A DNA stretch of 40,722 nucleotides, from positions 1 through 40,722 of the forward strand of contig CAJXPD010000065.1 in NCBI GenBank assembly GCA_913057785.1, read 5' to 3'. How positions within the stretch are numbered: the first letter of the stretch is position 1; each line of letters starts with the position of its first letter. Of the stretch, positions 27,401 to 36,022 are shown piece after piece. A program made the translations under genes and the position numbers. A model generated the notes under the pieces. That model was not told the origin of the DNA, ran no database searches, and worked only from the letters and a program-made list of their open reading frames with translations. The stretch comes from an uncultured Lewinella sp. Its GTDB lineage: Bacteria; Bacteroidota; Bacteroidia; Chitinophagales; Saprospiraceae.

Positions 27401-27580
27401 GTAGATGGATCATTCTATAGACTCCCATCTTGGGGCTGCTACACGCTAGATGGCAAGAACCTGGAGAAAACGGGTGTGGAGCCTGATATTTTGGTGAAAA
27501 ATACTTTTGTGGATAGAATTAAGGGTAATGATCCACAATTGGATCGAGCTATCGCTGAGATTATGAAGTCGATGCAATAA
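24422..27580 (+). CDS. Tricorn protease homologue (S41 family)
   Basis: A 1052-residue exported serine protease. A signal peptide (about 1-25) is followed by N-terminal TolB/WD40-like propeller repeats ([55 protein letters not shown]), a Lys/Glu-rich linker near 545-565 ([11 protein letters not shown]), a core with a PDZ segment, and a C-terminal S41 peptidase domain. Catalytic residues align with archaeal tricorn: S741-H742 (NTSHFGF), S959-D960 in QSLSDAE, and E1020 in GVEPDI. Tricorn-type enzymes degrade oligopeptides; with a signal peptide this copy should act in the periplasm. Downstream hairpin at 27602. Confidence 0.94.
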   Translation: MKKDLRFYLYQTLFVLAIPCTLLATPVADESLYFADYPTISPDANTVVFAYEGDLWRVPSSGGQAMRITAMDGNETHPRISPDGKWLAFTGTQSGNQDIYLMPLAGGDIQQLTYHEAADAVSSWSWDSEKIYFTSTRLNRMSSYTVGISGGTPKRMFPHYFNNVHNMVEHPDGRLFFNETWESANFAHRKRYKGPYNPDIKSYDPKKKQFKQLTTYEGKDFNVSIARNGKIYFLSDEFNDEYNLYTFDRGKKKRLTKFENAMRRPQVSANGTAVVFRKDYQIFLYRVKGGNAKPIKINLPRNPVLEKSQRFDVAGQISAFDVSLDGKKLAFVSRGELFVSDIAGKFIRQIATKADGRVMEVHWLKDHKTILFNQTAQGYQNWFTIAADGSEVEKQLTNDLRNNRDLTFNSDRSQAVYVSGRDEIRLLDLESLESTTLAKDEIWGFQNDTPYFGPDDKHVAFTARRDFEPEVMVYNIDTKKTMNLTNTGVPEASPYWSPDGKYLYFVSNRTQPSYPYGLRDGRVYRMALSRMDRPFKSDKFDALFEEKKKEEKKEKKDSTESKLKIKITPEGIMKRLSRISPNFGRQSGPVVFQQGDKTMVLYYSNHDEGRAGLWMTTLQAFENPKTEKIQGVTFASPQSIRVAKKKYYILSRGNIHTLNLGSKKASKVTIKHNFYRQLQPEFEQMFAEAWANMEENFYNENFHGINWKATKDKYAAYLPHLNSRGDLRTLINEMLGELNTSHFGFSSNGREERVFYGSRTATSGLIFEEEDPYRVARIITDGPMDYADKGVATGDRLVAVDGKKVQAGQNREHYFAQPALAQEMTLTFSRQDSTFDVRIHPISYGAQRNLLYDEWIAACQKRVDQKTSNKVAYVHMKNMGGGQLQHFMEEMVSDWYQKEALILDLRYNTGGNVHDEVLRFLSQKPYLNWKYREGALGNQSNFGVSGKPIVLLINEQSLSDAEMTTAGFKQLELGKVIGAPTYRWIIFTSGKGLVDGSFYRLPSWGCYTLDGKNLEKTGVEPDILVKNTFVDRIKGNDPQLDRAIAEIMKSMQ

Positions 27581-27601
27581 ATCTTGTTCTTCTCATCAAA
27601 G

Positions 27602-27656
27602 GGACCACGGCAGTCTGGCCGATTGAACCGATACCAGTCCTCCGTGGTCCTCTTTT
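27602..27656 (+). terminator. Terminator after tricorn homologue
   Basis: GGACCACGG (27602-27610) pairs with 27642-27650 over 9 bp; an inner CTGG/CCAG pair stacks in the 31-nt loop; TCTTTT follows. Confidence 0.75.
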
Positions 27657-27777
27657 CCATCCAAAAAATATCCTTTATAGTAAGTCTGAGCTGTAATAAT
27701 TTTACCGGCGGGTAGACTTATTAGTCAAAGCATACTTTTTTTCGCACCTTTGCACCAAAACAATAACCGCAGAATCC

Positions 27778-28593
27778 ATGCAAGATCTTTTATTAGTTAT
27801 TGATTGGAAAGCTTCTCCAGAAATCGTCAGTATTGGTCCCATTACCCTTAGATGGTACGGTTTGCTCTTCGCCACCGGCTTCCTGCTCGGGCTGATGATT
27901 GTTACGCGTATGTTTAAAGCTGAAAAAGCGCCGGAGGAGTGGCTGGACAAGATCTTCATCTACATGATCGTGGGGGCAGTGCTGGGCGCGCGACTGGGTC
28001 ATGTGTTCTTTTACGAGTGGGATTACTATTCTGAAAACTTAGTGGAAATCCCGATGGTGTGGAGAGGCGGATTGGCCAGTCATGGTGGGGCTATCGGAAT
28101 CATCCTAGCACTGTATATTTTTTCCGTACGCATTTCTAAGCGCTCCGTGCTTTGGATTCTGGATAAAGTGGTAGTTCCAACAGCTTTGGCCGGATGTCTA
28201 ATCCGTCTAGGTAACTTAATGAATTCCGAGATTGTGGGTAAACCCTCCGATGACCCTTGGGCCTTCAATTTCTTGAAAAACCCAGCGGTAGCAGGAACGC
28301 CCGTACACCCGGTGCAGTTGTATGAATCGGTCTGCTATATTTTATCCTTCTTTGTGCTGTACTATGTGTATTGGTTTACGGATCGAAAAGAGAAGCAGGG
28401 CTTCATATTTGGTTTATTCCTAGTATTAATCTTTGGCTTCCGACTGTATCTCGAGCAGTTTAAGCGCAGTCAAGGTGGGTTTGAGGCAGTGGTGGATAAT
28501 GCTTTGAGCACTGGTCAATTACTAAGCATACCATTCATTCTGATCGGACTTTTCTTCATGTTCCGCCCAACGCCTACCAAGCGCGTACCTTAG
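27778..28593 (+). CDS. lgt: Prolipoprotein diacylglyceryl transferase
   Basis: A 271-residue inner-membrane enzyme that moves diacylglycerol from phosphatidylglycerol to the lipobox Cys of prolipoproteins, the first step of lipoprotein maturation. About seven membrane helices are visible (GLLFATGFLLGLMIV, IFIYMIVGAVLGARLGHVFFY, IGIILALYIF, LSFFVLYYVYW, GLFLVLIFGFRLYL, FILIGLFFMF). The essential His is H102 in GLASHGGAIG, and the Lgt signature RLGNLMNSEIVG carries R143 and N146. It would process lipoproteins such as the SusD and the SdiA-regulated-like protein here. A strong terminator follows, so it is a single-gene unit. Confidence 0.97.
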   Translation: MQDLLLVIDWKASPEIVSIGPITLRWYGLLFATGFLLGLMIVTRMFKAEKAPEEWLDKIFIYMIVGAVLGARLGHVFFYEWDYYSENLVEIPMVWRGGLASHGGAIGIILALYIFSVRISKRSVLWILDKVVVPTALAGCLIRLGNLMNSEIVGKPSDDPWAFNFLKNPAVAGTPVHPVQLYESVCYILSFFVLYYVYWFTDRKEKQGFIFGLFLVLIFGFRLYLEQFKRSQGGFEAVVDNALSTGQLLSIPFILIGLFFMFRPTPTKRVP

Positions 28594-28637
28594 AACGTGA
28601 TTAAAGACGACTGTAGAGACTCCTTGAGTTTGACATA

Positions 28638-28676
28638 AATTTTGAACATCTGCTGTTAGGGCAGATGTTCAAAATT
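28638..28676. terminator. Terminator after lgt
   Basis: A 16-bp perfect stem (28638-28653 with 28661-28676) with a 7-nt loop; the arm ends in a run of A/T. It lies 45 bp after the lgt stop. Confidence 0.8.
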
Positions 28677-28711
28677 AAAATTACCGTTGCCAGCTTCAAG
28701 AGCGGGTGGCC

Positions 28712-28827
28712 GTCCCGTATTGTTTGAACGGAGAGAGTTTACGGGACAAGCGTTTTTTGGTTCCCTGTCTACCGACAGGTAGAGTTTTTGAGGTATTTGC
28801 AAACGCTCTTTGAGCTACTAGCTCAAA
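28712..28827. other. Three directly abutting stem-loops (structured RNA candidate)
   Basis: In the gene-free stretch 28594-29243, three stems follow with single-base gaps: 28712-28719/28740-28747 (GTCCCGTA), 28749-28755/28801-28807 (AGCGTTT) enclosing a CCTGTC-TACC-GACAGG hairpin (28764-28779), and 28809-28815/28821-28827 (TTTGAGC). The inner palindrome resembles short palindromic repeats common in Bacteroidota intergenic regions. No promoter was found. Confidence 0.45.
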
Positions 28828-28914
28828 CCTCCCAGAAAAATGAATAAGAGCCATCTTGTAAGCTATGCATGGTAGAGATTAAAGGTTTGATAAAGAGTGA
28901 GTTATGGCTTAGTT

Positions 28915-29014
28915 TTGCCTTCGGCGACTTCCTTTTTCAATCGAAAAAAAGGAAGCAAAATTCTTGGCAAAAAAACTCCTCCGTCAAACAGTTTTTTGCC
29001 AGCAACCCGCTCTA
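28915..29014 (+). repeat. Two-hairpin intergenic repeat, copy A
   Basis: It begins TTGCCTTCGGCGAC. The first stem is CTTCCTTTTT (28928-28937) with 28946-28955 around loop CAATCGAA. The second stem is TGGCAAAAAAAC (28965-28976) with GTTTTTTGCCA (28991-29001). It ends ACCCGCTCTA. Copies B and C lie at 35476 and 35702. Confidence 0.75.
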
Positions 29015-29076
29015 AGGAATGGCTAAATCTATTTCTAGATTATCATAAAATACTAAAGTCGAGCTTAGTGCTTTCA

Positions 29077-29126
29077 CATAGACTTCCAAAATGAATCACT
29101 GCAAGGGAGCATTTTGGAAGTCTATG
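29077..29126. repeat. Perfect 17-bp inverted repeat
   Basis: CATAGACTTCCAAAATG (29077-29093) is exactly complementary to 29110-29126, spacer 16 nt. It follows repeat copy A by 62 bp, as the inverted repeat at 35965 follows copy C. The remainder to the next start (29127-29243) shows nothing further. Confidence 0.75.
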
Positions 29127-29243
29127 CCAATTACCCGCTGAGACTTACCCATTACTTAAGCCTCCTCGCCCGTTACCCCGTCTCCATGGCACTTCTGTTC
29201 TCTTAGGTCTAATTTGTTAATCGAACCTAAAGATCAGACCATT

Positions 29244-31346
29244 ATGAAATGCCGAGACCTCCAAGATGTAGTACAAACTACTCGCAGCAACTATTCTGTA
29301 GAATACATCAATGAAAAGAAGCAAGAGCTCAAGGATAAGGGCCATTACAATCTAGTTTCTGAAGAAAGACAGAAACTCAGAAATGAGCGATTGAGAGAAG
29401 CCGAATCCGTATTTTCAACTACAGCAAAAGAACGGACATTGGGCTTAAATGATTTGGTGGATGTCAACTATCTTACTCGTGCGCTGAAAGCTTCAAAAGC
29501 CGTATGCAGAGTAATCATCCGTGATCAGAACTTTCGCGAAAGAGGGAGCGCCTCGGGCTTCAAAGTCTCCCCTACCCTTTTGCTGACCAATCATCATGTA
29601 TTCCGGGATGCAGAGACTGCAGCTAATTCTTTGATCGAATTCGATTTCGAGTTGGACATGCAGGGCAACCCGAAAAACACCACTCGCTTCCAACTGTCCC
29701 CAGAACGCTTATTCATCAACAATGAAGCCCTGGATTATGCACTGGTAGCCATCAATCCCACCCCAGTATTTGGATCTGGTCAATTGTCCGACTACGGCTT
29801 TCTACAAATGAGTAATAAAATCGGTAAAATCAATCGTGGCGAATTCGCTACGATCATACAACATCCCTCTGGACAACCCAAACAGATTGCCTTGCGTGAA
29901 AATGAGGTGATCAATATCGAAGAGAATCAGCTCCTGTATCAATCTGACACCGCCCCGGGATCATCAGGGTCACCGGTATTCAACGATTCTTGGCAAGTAG
30001 TAGCGCTGCATACCTCAGGTATTCCGCGCACCAATGCAGCAGGGGACTGGCTCTTGAGAGACGGAAGCGTAGCCACGCCAGCAGATGATGATTCTGAAAT
30101 AGATTGGATAGCCAATGCAGGGACCCGTGCTAGCATCATTGTCAATCATATATTAGCTACCTTGACCAACCGACGAGACCGAGAAGAATTCCTACAAGCT
30201 TCCATCGGAAATATGCCATTAGGTATAAACAGTCCATTATTTCCAGGAAGTCCTAATCCAGAACCAGTCGTAGCTCAACCTAAGCCTGCACCAGTTCATC
30301 ATAACGATACCCAGAGGACGATCTACGTCCCCGTCACGATTTCACTCTCTATGGGGGAACCAGATACAAACGTCGACCATAAGTCTTTGGCGAGCCCGGC
30401 AATATTGCCCGCGGCGGGATTAGTAGGATCGGTAGAGAAGATGCCTTTCCATGATACCAACTATGAAACACGAACGGGATATGATCCGGACTTCCTCGGG
30501 ATTGAAGTTCCGATGCCAAAGCGCATCAATTCCAGGAGTCTTTCTAAAATGGCTAATGGTGAACATATCATTCCCTATAAAAACTTCTCGATTATCAACA
30601 ATAAGAGAAGAAGAATGGCCTTGTTGACTGCATCCAATGTCGATGCCAGCAGGGAAAAGAAAAGGCCAGAGCCAGGAAGAAGATATACGAGAGCAGCCTT
30701 AGGTGAAATGGGACCAAATGACCGAGAAGAATGGTTCATCGATCCTCGAATTCCCATAGAAGATCAACTATCCGATCAGTTTTACAGCCGTGATCGTCGA
30801 TCCTTCGATAAAGGGCATATAGTCAGACGAGACGATGTTAACTGGGGAGATTCCTATGAGGCGGTCAAGATAGCCAATGGAGATACCTTCCACGTTACCA
30901 ATTGCTCCCCTCAGGTTTTAGGATTCAATCGTTCAATATCTGGTGGAATCTGGGGAAGATTGGAGAACAGTGTATTGCGACAAGCCCGAACGGAGAAGTA
31001 CTGTGTTTTCTCCGGTCCTTTGATGCTAGCTGATGATCCGGTCTTCCATGGGATCAATAATGATGAGCCCATTGAAGTTCAGATTCCTAGGGCCTATTGG
31101 AAGATTATCGTGGCGAGAACGCCAGAAGGAGACTTGCAAACGTTTTCCTTCTTATTGACGCAAGATCTTTCTCGCGTTGCTTTCGAATTCGATGTGGCAG
31201 AAGAATTTATTCCTTTCCGGATATCCGTGCAAGAATTGGAAGAGCGAACGATCAATATCGTTTTCCCAAGAGTTTTGAAAGACGCTGACCAATTTGCGGC
31301 ACTTGATACACATCTGGAAGAAGTGAGCCTTACCGACCTAGAATAG
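29244..31346 (+). CDS. Trypsin-like protease fused to DNA/RNA non-specific endonuclease
   Basis: A 700-residue protein; the ATG at 29244 is preferred to an in-frame TTG at 29214. There is no signal peptide, so it should be cytoplasmic. Residues 1-80 are charged and helical. Residues about 85-305 form a trypsin-like serine protease with a complete triad: H118 in LLLTNHHVF, D164 in ALDYALVAI, S241 in APGSSGSPVF. A Pro-rich linker (about 325-355) leads to a NUC-type nuclease: D522-K-G-H525 (FDKGHIVRRDD), VTNCSPQ, the metal-ligand Asn N562 and E574 in WGRLE, matching the layout of Serratia-type nucleases. Protease and nuclease both look active. Fusions of this type are known from bacterial conflict and effector systems; the physiological role here is unknown. 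Monocistronic, with a terminator after it. Confidence 0.92.
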   Translation: MKCRDLQDVVQTTRSNYSVEYINEKKQELKDKGHYNLVSEERQKLRNERLREAESVFSTTAKERTLGLNDLVDVNYLTRALKASKAVCRVIIRDQNFRERGSASGFKVSPTLLLTNHHVFRDAETAANSLIEFDFELDMQGNPKNTTRFQLSPERLFINNEALDYALVAINPTPVFGSGQLSDYGFLQMSNKIGKINRGEFATIIQHPSGQPKQIALRENEVINIEENQLLYQSDTAPGSSGSPVFNDSWQVVALHTSGIPRTNAAGDWLLRDGSVATPADDDSEIDWIANAGTRASIIVNHILATLTNRRDREEFLQASIGNMPLGINSPLFPGSPNPEPVVAQPKPAPVHHNDTQRTIYVPVTISLSMGEPDTNVDHKSLASPAILPAAGLVGSVEKMPFHDTNYETRTGYDPDFLGIEVPMPKRINSRSLSKMANGEHIIPYKNFSIINNKRRRMALLTASNVDASREKKRPEPGRRYTRAALGEMGPNDREEWFIDPRIPIEDQLSDQFYSRDRRSFDKGHIVRRDDVNWGDSYEAVKIANGDTFHVTNCSPQVLGFNRSISGGIWGRLENSVLRQARTEKYCVFSGPLMLADDPVFHGINNDEPIEVQIPRAYWKIIVARTPEGDLQTFSFLLTQDLSRVAFEFDVAEEFIPFRISVQELEERTINIVFPRVLKDADQFAALDTHLEEVSLTDLE

Positions 31347-31389
31347 ATCATGTAATAGGACTATATCATTTGCTTAAGTGACCCAATGC

Positions 31390-31425
31390 GGGCGTTTAGT
31401 TAATCCTAAACGCCCCTTGCTTTTT
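31390..31425 (+). terminator. Intrinsic terminator after protease-nuclease gene
   Basis: A 10-bp stem GGGCGTTTAG (31390-31399 with 31406-31415), 6-nt loop, followed by TTGCTTTTT. Confidence 0.88.
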
Positions 31426-31466
31426 ACTCAAGACAATAAGTCCTTATATTTAATCCGTTTAAGGTG

Positions 31467-31514
31467 GTACGGATGCTAAAATGGTTTCGGCCTGGCCCCT
31501 ATTTTAGACCGTAC
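31467..31514 (+). promoter_or_regulatory. Two-part hairpin upstream of the SdiA-regulated-like gene
   Basis: Outer arms GTACGG (31467-31472) and CCGTAC (31509-31514) enclose CTAAAAT (31476-31482) paired with ATTTTAG (31501-31507). It ends 28 bp before the ATG, so it could lie in the 5' UTR or be an operator. Confidence 0.4.
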
Positions 31515-31542
31515 AGATGGTTCTTATACTAAAGGAAGACAT

Positions 31543-32493
31543 ATGAGTAAGCAGATAATTTTCACTTCTTTGATCGGCGCTCTGATCGCGTGCGGCAATC
31601 AGACCACTAGTACTCCCCCCGCACCTGTCCAATTGAACATGGTTCGCTTTGCTGAAATGCCAACGGATTATGAACTGGGTTATACGCTCACTGAACCAGA
31701 TGGCACTTTCAAAATGCCTAAGAAGCTGGAAGAAATCTCTGGTCTAAGTATCAGCAGAGATGGATCTATGTTGATTGCCATCGAAGATGAAAATGGTAAA
31801 ATCTACCTTATTGATAAAGAGACGGGGGAATTGGAAGAGGATTTCACGTTTTGGAAGCCAGGGGACTATGAGGGTGTAGAAGTAGTGGGTAGTGATATCT
31901 ATGTGCTGAAGAGCTCCGGAACCCTATATCGGGTCAAGAATGCCGGTACCAAGGACCAAGAGGTAGAAAAGTTCAATGGCTTTTTAGATAGCGACAATGA
32001 CGTAGAGGGCCTTACCTATGATCCTACCAAACACCGTCTACTGTTAGCTTGTAAGGGTAAAGGTGGCAAGGGAGCGCCATTTAGAGAAAAGAAGAGCATC
32101 TACGCCTTTGACCTGCAAACCCTAACTTTACAACCCAACCCCGTGTTTGTAATCAGTCTGAATGACATTCACGAGTATCTTTCCACGGCTCCAGCCATCC
32201 GCAAACTCAGCAAACTGGCGGAAATGTTTAAACCAGGCACAGAACTCACCTTTGCCCCATCCGGCGTGGCCATCCACCCAATCAGTGGAGATATCTTCGT
32301 GCTATCCTCAGTCGGGAAAGTGCTGATGATTATCAATCAAGAAGGGCAATTGTTACATATCGAAAAACTACGTAAAGAAGTGCATTCGCAACCCGAAGGT
32401 TTGTGTTTCGACCAAGATGGAACCCTGTACATTGCCAACGAAGGTAAAGGTGCTAGAGGCAGGATCTTGCGCTTCGATTATCACCAGCAGTAG
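31543..32493 (+). CDS. SdiA-regulated-like beta-propeller lipoprotein
   Basis: A 316-residue lipoprotein: signal IIFTSLIGALIAC with the lipobox Cys at residue 17. The body fits the SdiA-regulated family, a calcium-linked beta-propeller related to phytase- or esterase-like proteins (KKLEEISGLSISRDGSMLIAIEDENGKIYLIDKETG, DYEGVEVVGSDIYVLKSSGTLYRV, NDVEGLTYDPTKHRLLLACKG, FAPSGVAIHPISGDIFVLSS, SQPEGLCFDQDGTLYIANEG). The molecular activity of the family is not settled. It is 23 nt upstream of an AraC regulator, so the two are probably cotranscribed. Confidence 0.9.
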   Translation: MSKQIIFTSLIGALIACGNQTTSTPPAPVQLNMVRFAEMPTDYELGYTLTEPDGTFKMPKKLEEISGLSISRDGSMLIAIEDENGKIYLIDKETGELEEDFTFWKPGDYEGVEVVGSDIYVLKSSGTLYRVKNAGTKDQEVEKFNGFLDSDNDVEGLTYDPTKHRLLLACKGKGGKGAPFREKKSIYAFDLQTLTLQPNPVFVISLNDIHEYLSTAPAIRKLSKLAEMFKPGTELTFAPSGVAIHPISGDIFVLSSVGKVLMIINQEGQLLHIEKLRKEVHSQPEGLCFDQDGTLYIANEGKGARGRILRFDYHQQ

Positions 32494-32516
32494 ACTGGAC
32501 AAGGGGGAAAAGGATC

Positions 32517-33311
32517 ATGGATATCACTACCGTACATGACAGCCTGATAGAGCAGGGCATTGCTACGCTCTGGCATGGCCAAAGTGATCAATTAGAACAG
32601 AAAGCCATCAGTCTTCCTTTTCTCCAACATGAAATAATTCTCAATCTTGGTGATACATTTGAGGTTAGCAAGGGACTTCAGGTAGATCGTTTGATCATTT
32701 CCCCGATTCAATCTGAGCGTTTTCAAACTTCGGTGAGTGGTAGGTATGAAACCCTTGGGATATTATTCGACCCCATTGGAATCTATTCTAACTTTGGCTT
32801 GAGCGTACGCGAATTTAGTCAGGCAAGTTCCTTGGATGATCTACTGTTTGGAAAAGCCAATGAACTATTGGATCGTCTCTCCGCTGCTACGGAACAAAAA
32901 ACCAAACTTATTGCACTGGTTGACCTTTTCACCAGATACAGTGCTAGAAAACAGGTACCTGAGCTCGTGCATCAGTACTTCCAAAGCCTCCGCTCGAAAG
33001 GATCCACCCAGATACAACGACTGGCAAAGGACATCGACGTCAGCAGTAAACATCTACGGTCTTCTTTCAAAGATGTCGTTGGCATTTCTCCTAAAACACA
33101 TCTTCAATTACTCCAATTGCATCAGGTCCTACAGGCCTTGGCCTATCGCCCCAATTGGAGTCTAACTGAAATCGCCCTGCGCAACGGCTTTTATGATCAA
33201 TCTCATTTCATTCGTAAGTTTAGACAATTTGCGGGGATGACGCCCAGTGCATATCGTAAGCAAATTCAAGGGCAACAGCATCCTTTTCATCACACCTTGC
33301 TATCTGAATAG
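32517..33311 (+). CDS. AraC-family transcription regulator
   Basis: A 264-residue regulator. Residues 1-150 are an effector or dimerisation domain without a recognisable ligand motif (SDQLEQKAISLPFLQHEIILNLGD). Residues about 155-250 are a double helix-turn-helix of the AraC type (QRLAKDIDVSSKHLRSSFKDVVGISPKTHLQLLQLHQVLQAL and LTEIALRNGFYDQSHFIRKFRQFAGMTPSAYRK). A purine-rich stretch precedes the ATG. It overlaps no neighbour, lies 23 nt after the lipoprotein gene and 64 nt before a reductase gene, and may regulate these. Confidence 0.92.
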   Translation: MDITTVHDSLIEQGIATLWHGQSDQLEQKAISLPFLQHEIILNLGDTFEVSKGLQVDRLIISPIQSERFQTSVSGRYETLGILFDPIGIYSNFGLSVREFSQASSLDDLLFGKANELLDRLSAATEQKTKLIALVDLFTRYSARKQVPELVHQYFQSLRSKGSTQIQRLAKDIDVSSKHLRSSFKDVVGISPKTHLQLLQLHQVLQALAYRPNWSLTEIALRNGFYDQSHFIRKFRQFAGMTPSAYRKQIQGQQHPFHHTLLSE

Positions 33312-33375
33312 ACCAAGGTGCGTTTTTTACAATTATTAGTCTGATAGAAGATGGATCTTTGCCGAAAAGAAATAA

Positions 33376-33909
33376 ATGAAAAAAGTAAAACTCTATATCG
33401 CCATTAGTCTCGATGGTTATATCGCCCGAAAAGACGGATCTATCGATTGGTTAGAAGCCCTACCCAACCCCAATAAGATCGATTATGGATACATGGATTT
33501 CTACGAAAGTATTGATACCGTCATCATGGGGAGGAAAACTTATGATCAGATACTAGGTTTCGACGTACCCTGGCCGTACGAAAAATGCACTACCTATCTC
33601 GCCACCCGGGAGTCGGATTATACTCCACCAACTCCCCAGACTAAGGTGATCCAAGGTGAAATTGGTGCAGCTACGCGCTCTATTCTGCAAGAAGGCGGGA
33701 AAGATATCTGGCTAGTAGGCGGGGGGCAACTCGTGGCGTATTATCTCAACGAAGGCCTAATTGATGAAATGATGCTTTTCATCATTCCTACCATCATTGG
33801 GGAAGGCATCCCTTTATTTCCATCCCCTGTAAATGAAAGTAGCTTTAAGCTTCACAAAACCGAACATTATGAAACGGGGGCTGCTTTACTCCACTATACC
33901 AAAGCTTGA
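33376..33909 (+). CDS. Dihydrofolate-reductase-like (RibD C-terminal type) protein
   Basis: A 177-residue NADPH-dependent reductase-like protein. MKKVKLYIAISLDGYIARKDGSIDWL is the characteristic family start; the NADPH-binding parts are VIMGRKTYDQIL and IWLVGGGQLVAYYLNEGLIDEMMLFIIPTIIGEGIPLF. These DHFR-like proteins (YyaP/YwjB group) are distinct from the essential folA enzyme; their substrates are usually unknown. It follows the AraC regulator closely and may be in the same unit. Confidence 0.9.
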   Translation: MKKVKLYIAISLDGYIARKDGSIDWLEALPNPNKIDYGYMDFYESIDTVIMGRKTYDQILGFDVPWPYEKCTTYLATRESDYTPPTPQTKVIQGEIGAATRSILQEGGKDIWLVGGGQLVAYYLNEGLIDEMMLFIIPTIIGEGIPLFPSPVNESSFKLHKTEHYETGAALLHYTKA

Positions 33910-34082
33910 AAAGCAATAAATTCTCCATTTTTCAAACAATTCTGATAAATATGGGTACTGTATATAGATGCCGAGCTAAATAGGTCTAAGAAAATGGCCT
34001 TTTTAGTTGAATATTTAGGACAATTGCCTGAATATTGCAGTGCATTTTGAAACGCATTTTACGAACCTTTTTTACCTATCAT

Positions 34083-35336
34083 ATGAGTATTGTTGAAATG
34101 AAAGTCCCTGTGATCGGGGAATCAATTGCAGAGGTTACCCTTTCCCAATGGCTAAAAGAAAACGGAGAATACGTAGCGCTCGATGAGCCGATTTGTGAGT
34201 TTGAATCTGACAAGGCGACGCTGGAGTTTCCAGCTGAAGCCTCAGGAAAGTTGATCTACGTAGCTGCAGAAGGTGATGACTTGGAAATTGGTGCATTAGT
34301 GGCCAAGATCGACACCAGTGTACAAGCAGAGAATGGTGCTTCAGCTCCAGCCCCTGCGCCGGAGAAAGAGGCTCCGAAAGAGGAAGCCGCCGCTCCTAGC
34401 AGCCCTGCTCCAACTGCCGAGAAGACATATGCTAGTGGGACCCCCTCTCCTGCTGCTGCTAAGATCTTAAAGGAGAATGACATTGCTCCTGCTGCTGTGA
34501 GTGGCACTGGAAGAGATGGTCGCATTACTAAGAACGATGCCGTGCAGGCCGCTGCCAATAAGCCAGCTACTGCTGATCCAGCACCTGGAATAGGCGCCCC
34601 TGCTCCCACTCCACCAAGTCCTGCAGTAGCTTTCAGCCGCAATGAGACGCGTAAGAAAATGAGTCGGATGCGCCGGACGATCGCTACTCGTTTGGTTCAG
34701 GCCAAGAATGAGACGGCTATGTTGACCACCTTCAACGAGGTGGATCTGAAAGCGGTGATGGCGCTTCGTAAAAAATACCAAGAGAAATTCGTAGAAAAGT
34801 ATGGCATCAAATTGGGCTTCATGTCTCTGTTCGCCAAAGCTTGTGCTAAGGTATTGATCGAAATGCCAGACGTAAATGCCTTCATCGATGGCAATGAAGT
34901 AGTATACCATGACTACGCCGATATATCAATCGCCATTTCTACGGATAATGGATTGGTAGTACCTCCGGTACACAATGTGGAATCCTTGAACTTCGCAGAA
35001 GTAGAATATAAAATCAAAGAATTGGCTGGTAAAGCCCGTAACGGAAAGTTGACCTTGGAAGAAATGCAAGGCGGTACTTTCACGATTACCAATGGCGGGA
35101 TCTTTGGTTCTTTGAATAGTACGCCCATCATCAATCGACCACAGTCTGCCATCCTAGGGATGCACGGTATCCAAAACCGCCCCGTAGCCATTGATGGCGA
35201 GGTGGTGATTCGCCCGATGATGTATCTGGCACTGTCTTATGATCACCGTATCATCGATGGTAAGACTTCTGTAACCTTCTTGGTGAAGGTGAAGGAGTTG
35301 TTGGAGGATCCTGTGAAATTGTTATTGGACTTATAG
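34083..35336 (+). CDS. odhB: 2-oxoglutarate dehydrogenase E2, dihydrolipoyllysine succinyltransferase
   Basis: A 417-residue E2 subunit that transfers succinyl groups to CoA in the TCA cycle. The ATG at 34083 ([20 protein letters not shown]) is chosen over an upstream in-frame TTG. Domains: lipoyl domain with K44 in [10 protein letters not shown]; an Ala/Pro-rich linker; an E3/E1-binding domain ([32 protein letters not shown]); a second linker; and the acyltransferase core with H388-x-x-x-D392 in SYDHRIIDG. The VPxxGESIxE start favours the succinyl over the acetyl enzyme. The E1 gene (sucA) is not adjacent in this window. A terminator follows. Confidence 0.93.
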   Translation: MSIVEMKVPVIGESIAEVTLSQWLKENGEYVALDEPICEFESDKATLEFPAEASGKLIYVAAEGDDLEIGALVAKIDTSVQAENGASAPAPAPEKEAPKEEAAAPSSPAPTAEKTYASGTPSPAAAKILKENDIAPAAVSGTGRDGRITKNDAVQAAANKPATADPAPGIGAPAPTPPSPAVAFSRNETRKKMSRMRRTIATRLVQAKNETAMLTTFNEVDLKAVMALRKKYQEKFVEKYGIKLGFMSLFAKACAKVLIEMPDVNAFIDGNEVVYHDYADISIAISTDNGLVVPPVHNVESLNFAEVEYKIKELAGKARNGKLTLEEMQGGTFTITNGGIFGSLNSTPIINRPQSAILGMHGIQNRPVAIDGEVVIRPMMYLALSYDHRIIDGKTSVTFLVKVKELLEDPVKLLLDL

Positions 35337-35360
35337 TCTGATTCTATATAGTTTTTTGGG

Positions 35361-35406
35361 AAGCGCCTTGTCAGTTATTTCATGCTGGTAAGGCGCTTTT
35401 CTTTTG
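35361..35406 (+). terminator. Terminator after odhB
   Basis: AAGCGCCTT (35361-35369) pairs with 35390-35398 over 9 bp, 20-nt loop, followed by TTTTCTTTT. Confidence 0.85.
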
Positions 35407-35475
35407 CTATTCTAGCATTTTCTAAGTCTACGCTTACGTACCTGTTTGTAGTTCTCCTGTATTTCAGGGCTTTAA

Positions 35476-35608
35476 TTGCCTTCGGCGACTGACTTTCTTA
35501 CAATCGCCTAAGAAAGTCAGCAAAGAACGCTTGGCAAAAAGAACTCGTCCCTCGAACAGTTTTTTGCCGGGCCTACGCGCGCTCTAGGTAGGACTGCGGA
35601 CTCACTCC
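35476..35608 (+). repeat. Two-hairpin intergenic repeat, copy B
   Basis: It begins TTGCCTTCGGCGAC like copy A. The first stem, CTGACTTTCTTA (35489-35500) with 35509-35520 around loop CAATCGCC, differs in sequence from copy A yet pairs perfectly. The second stem is TGGCAAAAAGAAC (35532-35544) with GTTTTTTGCC (35559-35568). The shared tail is ACGCGCGCT...CACTCC. Confidence 0.75.
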
Positions 35609-35701
35609 TCTCATTTCGAGTGATTGTTTTTTTAGTGTCTAGATAAGCTGAATTTGCCTGCAAAGTTTTTTCTTATATACTTTCTTTCTCGAATTCTATT
35701 A

Positions 35702-35883
35702 CTGCCTTCAGTGCCTGACTTTTAAATGTCATTATACCCGCTTCTAGGTCGGCTTGGGCCGGAGCTCAAAAAGCTGTGGCAAAAAGAAACCTGCAAAGCC
35801 TGTTGAGTAATCAACTCAAGCTCAACGCATCAAACAATGTTTTGCCAGGCCACGCGCGCTGGGTTGGCCTCCAGGTTCACTCC
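35702..35883 (+). repeat. Two-hairpin intergenic repeat, copy C (degenerate)
   Basis: It begins TGCCTTCAGTGCCTGACTTT, has a weak first stem, then TGGCAAAAAGAAAC (35777-35790) paired with GTTTTGCCA (35839-35847) around a longer loop that contains a TTGAGT-AATC-AACTCA hairpin. The tail ACGCGCGCT...CACTCC matches copy B. The odhB-to-36169 gap (about 830 bp) is otherwise gene-free. Confidence 0.6.
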
Positions 35884-35964
35884 ATTGTGGGGGGAGGAGG
35901 TACTGGTTGTGCTGGCGAAGTTTAGGAAAAACGGCCTTATTCATTTTAGGACTTTTTCTTCGTA

Positions 35965-36022
35965 CGCTAACACTTCCGAAGTTTCCTCCAGTCTTGGCCG
36001 GGCAAAACTTCGGAAGTGTTAG
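35965..36022. repeat. Perfect 19-bp inverted repeat
   Basis: GCTAACACTTCCGAAGTTT (35965-35983) is exactly complementary to 36004-36022, spacer 20 nt. The segment 36006-36026 recurs with two mismatches in 21 bases at 40654-40674 on the other strand. Confidence 0.8.

Noticed and set aside
28897..29094. Plus-strand frame of 65 codons after lgt
   Set aside because: It is made of the two-hairpin repeat read through; its sequence is dictated by the repeat and no start signal or family is seen.
29077..29126. Insertion-sequence end
   Set aside because: The perfect inverted repeat could be a transposon terminus, but no transposase gene or target duplication is visible; it is kept as part of a repeat family.
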